The position numbers were made by a program, and so were the translations under genes. From Whitmania pigra (taxonomy: Eukaryota; Annelida; Clitellata; Hirudinida; Haemopidae): DNA of 64,000 bases. The notes beneath the pieces were generated by a model, which searched no databases, had not been told where the DNA came from, and saw only the letters and a program-made list of their open reading frames with translations. The stretch covers positions 2,811,001 to 2,875,000 of the forward strand of contig JAJTWR010000263.1 of assembly GCA_021613335.1 (NCBI GenBank), written 5' to 3'. Positions 58,175-64,000 of the stretch are shown here, piece after piece; the stretch's first letter is position 1; each line of letters begins with the position of its first letter.

Positions 58175-58270
<96 letters not shown>
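58153..58270. repeat. (ATT)n microsatellite
   Basis: About 118 bases of ATT units with two phase shifts. Confidence 0.95.
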
Positions 58271-59744
58271 TGTTATTATAAATGTTGTGCTGTTTTTATA
58301 TCACGACGTTACGACTATGATGATAATGATGACAGAGTAATAATAAGATAATGAGTAATGAATGATAAGATAATAGCAATGATTCGGTTTGTGCGGATGA
58401 TGATGATGATGATGATGATTAAGGGGCTTGTGGTTGTGATAACCATGATGAGACTACCACATACGTTGTTGCAGTTGTTTGTGTTTCTCAGTGTTGTTGT
58501 GTTTCTCTGTTTTGTCCCCCACTTTCTTTGTGTGGGTCGTAAAAGCATCATTTGAATTGAAATATGAGTGGCGTGATGTGGCACTCAACAATTATTATTT
58601 ATATCTATATTTATATCTATATTATATTTATATTTACATTTATATCTATATTTACGTTTACATTTACATTTACATTATGATTTTTATATTTATTTTATTA
58701 TTTACGCTACAAATCATTAAAACTTCCAGTTTTTCTAAGAAAGTTCAACAGCAACGTCTAAAATTTGAAATTATATTAAATTATAAATAATTACACCATA
58801 ATTATGCAATAATAATAATTACATTTATTGTATAATAATAATAATAATAATTTTAATTATGATGCCCATTTAATATTAATACTTTTATAGAGTAAATTTG
58901 GTAAAACTTAAATGAGTGCTATTAGATGTCTTTTTAATCCTAATATGAAATTTAGCAATTGGACCGTGATAATTAATTTTATAATATTGTATAATATTAA
59001 TAATAATAATTTTAATTATTGCATAATTATTATGCAACACTAATAATTATTATAATTATATTTTTTTAAACATTAATAATTGTAATTATTACATAATTAT
59101 GTAAATAATTATTACTATTAATTTAATTAGATTTAGTCAACAACAATCAATTAGCATTATTATAATTATAAACTCTTTGAACCCATCATCATCATCATCA
59201 TCATCATTTTCATAATAACCGCAATAAGTGGTTAATGATAAAATTGTAACTTCATTAATAAATAGCATATAAATGATGATACCTTTCATCATCATCATCA
59301 TCATGAAGATAAAGTAATTACCTGTTATTATCTGATTGTTAACCCAGGTCACCAGCTAACCGAACGAATAACATGAAGACGCAACCACCTGGACATCCTC
59401 TCCCTCCATCAGCATCTCTCTCTTCCATCTTCAGTTGGCTGGTCACGTGATGACAGTTTCGAGGACAATCCAAGGTAGAGCGGATCCGTTGAACCCCAAG
59501 CAAATTGAACTTTGAACTTTCTTCAACACTTTCCACTGAACTGAATCAGTTCATCGCAAACTCATGTTTTGCCTTTTTGCCGACTTTCGCGTACCTCGAC
59601 TTGTAAATGATCGTAAACACAACCTTATGAATGATTGATACGTTGATTAATGGCTGATTGATGGTCGGTTAATGGTTGATTGGTGGTTGATTGATATGGT
59701 GATTAAGCTCCTCAGTGATTGTTCGATTAGCGAAATTAGTGCCA

Positions 59745-59990
59745 TGGAATGGGATGGATGGATGGATGGATGGATGAATGAATGGATGGATGGATGGATG
59801 GATGGATGGATGGATGAATGGATGGATGGATGGATGGATGGATGGATGGATGGATGGATGGATGGATGGATGGATGAATGGATGGATGATGGATGGATGG
59901 ATGATGGATGGATGATGGATGGATGGATGGTGGATGGATGGATGGATGGATGGATGGATGGATGGATGGATGGATGGATGGATGGATGAT
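59745..59990. repeat. (GGAT)n array
   Basis: About 245 bases of GGAT units with GAAT and GATGAT interruptions. The Met-Asp-Gly-Trp open frame over it is a repeat product. Confidence 0.95.
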
Positions 59991-60129
59991 GAATTGGAAA
60001 GGAATTCAGTGAGAGAGTGAGTTAACGAGTGAGAGAGGCTCCCAAGCCCAAAAAAGGAGACATTAAGCTTTGATGTTTCTTTATACCTTGTGAGACACCA
60101 TCCGAGATGCCTTTAACGATGGTCATGAA

Positions 60130-60131
60130 GG

Positions 60132-60167
<36 letters not shown>

Positions 60168-60198
60168 CGGCGATGACGGTAGTGATGTTGTGGCAGTT

Positions 60199-60239
<41 letters not shown>

Positions 60240-60240
60240 G
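60130..60240. repeat. GAT-rich microsatellites
   Basis: Two GAT tracts (about 60134-60166 and 60199-60238) with further scattered GAT runs to about 60700. No gene; the acidic open frame near 60314-60523 follows the repeat. Confidence 0.9.
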
Positions 60241-61315
60241 GTGTAATGGCTATGATAACGATGATGCTGTAGAAAGAACAAAGAAAATGAAGAAGAATTA
60301 GAGGAGAGGACAGATGTTGGTGATTACGTCCATCATAAGTGTGTCACGAGGTGAGGACGCAAGTGATGATGATGATGATGATGATGATGGTGACAACAAT
60401 GATGATGATGAAGGTTCTGGTGACGATGAAGATGATGATGATGACTTCTTTAGCGTACAGCATGACATACAAAGACGCGGGTGTACGGACCTAGCACTGA
60501 GATGTCTGTATAGGGGAGCCTAGGTTTGATGGCTTTGAGTGACAGGAGCTGAAAGCTTCTATTGATCGCATCATACAAAACAACAGTGAGGAGAGATAGT
60601 GGCGGGAACGAGGGGATGATGAGGCAGAAGGAAAAGTCAAAAACTGGCAGAATCAAGACTTGTAAGGATGATGATGTGATGATGATGATGATGATGAAAG
60701 TGAATGAATGACGATGAGAACTTTAAACTCAAGTCGTAAGTAAAATTCGTTAATTATATAAATCACTTAAACTTTAATTATTAATCACTTAATCGTATAA
60801 ATCATTTAAACTTTTAAGAAACTTTTAAACTGAAACAAAGTTTACCTTCAACTCCATCGATTCAGAAATTCTTTGTGTGAAAGCATAACGAGCTATTGTG
60901 CCTACTCACCCATGAGCCATTCGATCAATCAATCAATTAATCAATTAATTAATTAATCATTCAATTTATAGATCAATCAGTGTAATCAATCAATTATTTA
61001 TTTTTCAACGCATTTTCAGGCGATCAATCACAGTGAGACAATTACCAGTGTAAATAATCATTTGAATAAATTAATTATGGCATCCAATCAATTTATTCAT
61101 CCATTCTTATCAAGTGACTCATCTAGCATTTATTATGATTCAGAGGAATTTTGTTTGTCTGGCCACTGATTCATCCATGTTTCATTCACTCATGCATCTC
61201 CCAATCAATCACTCATTCATCTCCCAATCAATCACTCTTTATCAAATACTGCCGCGCTTCAATCAGTCACTGAAGTTCAATCCATCTTGTCGAGCAGAGA
61301 TCGATGAATGGAGTG

Positions 61316-61346
61316 ATCGATCAATCAATCAATCAATCAATCAATC
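61316..61346. repeat. (AATC)n microsatellite
   Basis: Seven AATC units. The surrounding region from 60920 to 61330 is also rich in CAATCAAT and CATTCATC words. Confidence 0.85.
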
Positions 61347-61817
61347 AACTAATCAATTAATAAAATATTTCATGTATTTCCTAATAATAATAATAATAAT
61401 AATAACATTAATATTGGTAATAATAGTAATAATAGCCATTATGGAATAATAATCTAATCGCAGCCTAATTCGATGATCCAGGTTAAAATGTCTACCTGTT
61501 CTTAATAGCTTCTGAAAGTTTATGCAATTGCAGAGGTCAGCATTTTAGGCTCAGTGATGACTCGAATTCCTTTTTAGTCCTTTTGCTGTTCAAACAGGTA
61601 GGTGGTCGGTGTTGTTTCAGTACCTCTTTTGAATACTTTTGAATTCTTTTCATTTTCTTTCAATTCTTTCGAATTCCTTTGAATTTGAGGTTAAAAATGA
61701 AGTGAATTAAAAAGGAAGTTGAGCCATTAAATTCTTTTTTTATCGCTTCGAAATCCTCACCAAACGACTGCACTCCTCGCGGCAACCGCTTCTTGAAAGA
61801 ATTTCTTTCTGTTTCAT

Positions 61818-62056
61818 TTAATATTTGGAATTAATTTCATTTAATATTGGGAATTAATTGCATTTAATATTTGGAATTAATTTCATTTAATATTTGTAAT
61901 TAATTGCATTTAATATTTGGAATTAATTGCATTTAATATTTGAAATTAATTGCATTTAATATTTGGAATTAATTGCATTTAATATTTGGAATTAATTGCA
62001 TTTAATATTTGGGATTAATTGCATTTAATATTTGGAATTAATTGCATTCAATATTT
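61818..62056. repeat. 23-bp minisatellite, about 10-11 copies
   Basis: TTTAATATTTGGAATTAATT followed by GCA repeats with little variation. It has the same unit length (23) as the myosin intron minisatellite but a different sequence. Confidence 0.92.
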
Positions 62057-62339
62057 GTTCTATTCGAAGAAGTTCTTAATGAAATGCCTAACATGGTTTA
62101 TGTGATTTTTTAAATTTTATTTTTCATTTTTGGTCTTCTTTATGAACATTCTATGGGGCTAACGAGGATGGATGGATGGCCCGATGGATGGGTTGGTTGA
62201 TGGACAGATGAGGTAAAAAACGAATAAAGGATGTCTAAGAAAATGGAAGACATTAAAAGAAGAAAACCATTGCCTTAAGGAGGGACCGCAGTGATGCGTA
62301 CTTGGGTTGAAACTTTTCTGAGGTATTACACGCAGGGTT

Positions 62340-62450
62340 GTCTTCTTGACCCTTTACAACTCTTTACAACCCTTTACAACTAACTCTTTACAATCTTTTA
62401 CAACCCTTTACAACTAACTCTTTACAATCCTTTACAATCCCTCACGCCCT
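62340..62450. repeat. CTTTACAAC minisatellite
   Basis: CCTTTACAACTAACTCTTTA and related 11-35 base units repeat several times. Confidence 0.85.
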
Positions 62451-62779
62451 TACAGCCTAAGATTTCCATAAAGGCATCCACGAATTGAATTACAATAGAA
62501 ATTGTTCACCCTTGTGGATTTGATATTTTCCAAAAATATCGATTACTTTTTAGTATTTTCATTTTAAATATATTCGTTTAATATTTAATAATGTTGAAAA
62601 ATATTGATTAATTTTAATGTCTGTTTACGGACGCTACATCTCCTGTCAGGGACGCTTTTAAGAGATATTTACTGGTGCTAATATTTGCATAAATAAAACT
62701 TAAAAGCCCAATTACGAGGGGATAATTATTGCAGTAAAGAGTGGAGAATAAAAATGGATGAAATTATGATGGAGGCTGA

Positions 62780-63240
62780 AGTGCCGGAAGCAGAAAGACT
62801 GGCACGGGGGGAGGGTGGAAAGCGCCCGGGGCTTATTCTCGAAATTACTCTTAATATAGCCGCTGTAATTTTTCATTCGCCTCTTTTCTTATCGGTGGCC
62901 CGCTGAGTATAATAAGGGGAGTGGATTTACAGGGCCTCTGTTCGCAGGACCACCCTTAATAAACGTCACGTTGAGACCGCTTTATGCCCGCGACGAGCCC
63001 AAAAATGAGCGCATTCCGCCATTGTTGTTCGCCAAATTTATGCAACACTTCGGTCCTCTGCAGCGGCCCGAACGTATAACTCGGTCCCCCGACTGCCTGT
63101 AACGGCCTGTGATGTAGAAAGGCCCTGTGAATGCAGATATGTCTTTTTTTATTGCCCGACCGGCAATAAAATCGCTCTATAACTCGGGATTCATGTATGC
63201 AAAAGAGTGCCTCCCAAAGAGATGTTTGCAGCGTCTGTGA
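62780..63240. promoter_or_regulatory. GC-rich non-coding island, candidate conserved enhancer
   Basis: About 460 bases stand out from the AT-rich surroundings by higher GC and by lack of simple repeats; neither strand gives a convincing exon. It has dense binding-site-like words: CCATTGTTG at 63019 (SOX type), ATTTATGCAA at 63036 (POU/octamer type) eight bases further, TAATTTTTCAT and AATAAACG homeodomain-like words, and a 6-bp hairpin ATTGCC-GGCAAT near 63152-63168. Function is inferred only. Confidence 0.35.
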
Positions 63241-63254
63241 AGAAGAAGCGTGTC

Positions 63255-63365
63255 GCGTTGAAATGTCATGATGAGGCGACATGATGATGTGACATGATGA
63301 GGTGTCATGATGATGTGTCATGATGATGTGACATGATGAGGTGACATGATGAGGTATCATGTTGA
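63255..63365. repeat. CATGATGAGGTGA-type minisatellite
   Basis: Twelve-base units CATGATGAGGTG / CATGATGATGTG alternate about nine times. The His/Ser-rich minus frame here is a repeat product. Confidence 0.85.
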
Positions 63366-63633
63366 AATGTCAACGGACATGTTGACGACGTATTTGAAGG
63401 AATTCGAATGGAAAGTAACACTTTCTCACAAGGACATTTAAGTCTTTCACATCAACATTTCACGTGGTTCGACTTGAAAGATGAAAAATATCTTTCAACT
63501 TTTTGAGGTTCAAAGATGATCCTTCGCTCTAGCTTTGAGGGAACCTCATTAGTTAATTAATTTATTACTGTTAATATAAATTAGTATTAACTGTTATTTA
63601 TTGGATGTTTAGCATTTTCCTTCTTCTCAATAA

Positions 63634-63906
63634 TTGCATCTGAAACAAGTTGATAGCAAGATGTACGAAGCAGTGGTGATGGAAATTGTAAAGTCAAGGA
63701 TGACTGAATTTATGGACGCGTGTCGAATTTTTAAGCCGACGACCAACTTTCTCAGAAAGTGGGCATCAATCAAAAATACTGCAAAGTTGCAACACGTGGA
63801 AAAAGTTTTAAACCGTTCTACGCTCACCTCATGTCGTCAACGGTTCTTCTCACCTGTTAGAATGACCTTGGAGAGGTCAAACAGTTCGTGGAGGTCGAAC
63901 GATTGA
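63634..63906 (+). CDS. Unrecognised 90-residue open frame, uncertain
   Basis: Starts MHLKQVDSKMYEAVVMEI and has a mixed composition unlike repeat-derived frames. No domain is recognised, and a minus-strand frame overlaps it. It could be an exon or chance. Confidence 0.2.
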   Translation: MHLKQVDSKMYEAVVMEIVKSRMTEFMDACRIFKPTTNFLRKWASIKNTAKLQHVEKVLNRSTLTSCRQRFFSPVRMTLERSNSSWRSND

Positions 63907-63952
63907 CAAGTCATTAGGACGTTTATGATGAAAACTGTTATCATTAATTCAT

Positions 63953-63953
<1 letters not shown>

Positions 63954-64000
<47 letters not shown>
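63954..64000. repeat. (AAT)n microsatellite at the window edge
   Basis: AAT units run off the right end. Confidence 0.95.

Noticed and set aside
59672..59989. Met-Asp-Gly-Trp repeat protein
   Set aside because: Translation of the GGAT array.
62956..63360. 134-residue minus frame over the GC-rich island
   Set aside because: Its start lies in a CATGATGA minisatellite, it shows no domain, and no splice or composition evidence supports coding.

Overview
The window is nuclear DNA from an animal. It is AT-rich, its genes are split by many short introns with GT/AG borders, and no gene cluster resembles a bacterial operon. Gene content (a class XV unconventional myosin, the Sec12-type PREB protein, FAXDC2, the NURF subunit BPTF, TXNDC15) fits an invertebrate metazoan, probably a bilaterian. 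I cannot place the phylum from this window alone.

Layout. Positions 1-23169 (minus) hold an almost complete MYO15-type myosin whose C-terminal end runs off the left edge. Its introns carry long trinucleotide arrays, SINE copies, a Tc1-type transposon and a Tigger/pogo-like fossil. PREB follows on the same strand (23851-26570). FAXDC2 is on plus (28583-30006) and converges on a compact BPTF gene (31664-40693, minus). BPTF is head to head with TXNDC15 (about 40.9-42.3 kb, plus), about 0.2 kb apart. All five genes read as intact, with conserved motifs running across exon joins.

From 43 to 50 kb the character changes. There are four single-exon genes of one family that I do not find described: two nearly identical tandem copies on plus and two diverged copies on minus. 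They share an N-terminal domain of about 65 residues and a promoter motif, and faintly resemble the immediate early response (IER) family. A Helitron-like helicase fossil and degraded copies of the repeat unit lie among them.

From 50 to 64 kb the DNA is mostly non-coding and repeat-rich, with one two-exon gene for a secreted cysteine-rich ligand (54.7-55.7 kb). Near the right end a GC-rich non-coding island (about 62.78-63.24 kb) stands out and looks like a conserved regulatory element.

Repeats form a theme: a tRNA-derived SINE family, several copies of which abut (ATT)n or AAT-rich tracts, huge GAT/ATC, AAT and GGAT arrays, and several 23-41 bp minisatellites. Two reverse-complementary arrays (GAT and ATC) flank three myosin exons whose joint length keeps the reading frame. 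All homology calls were made by eye from translated sequence; no database search was run.
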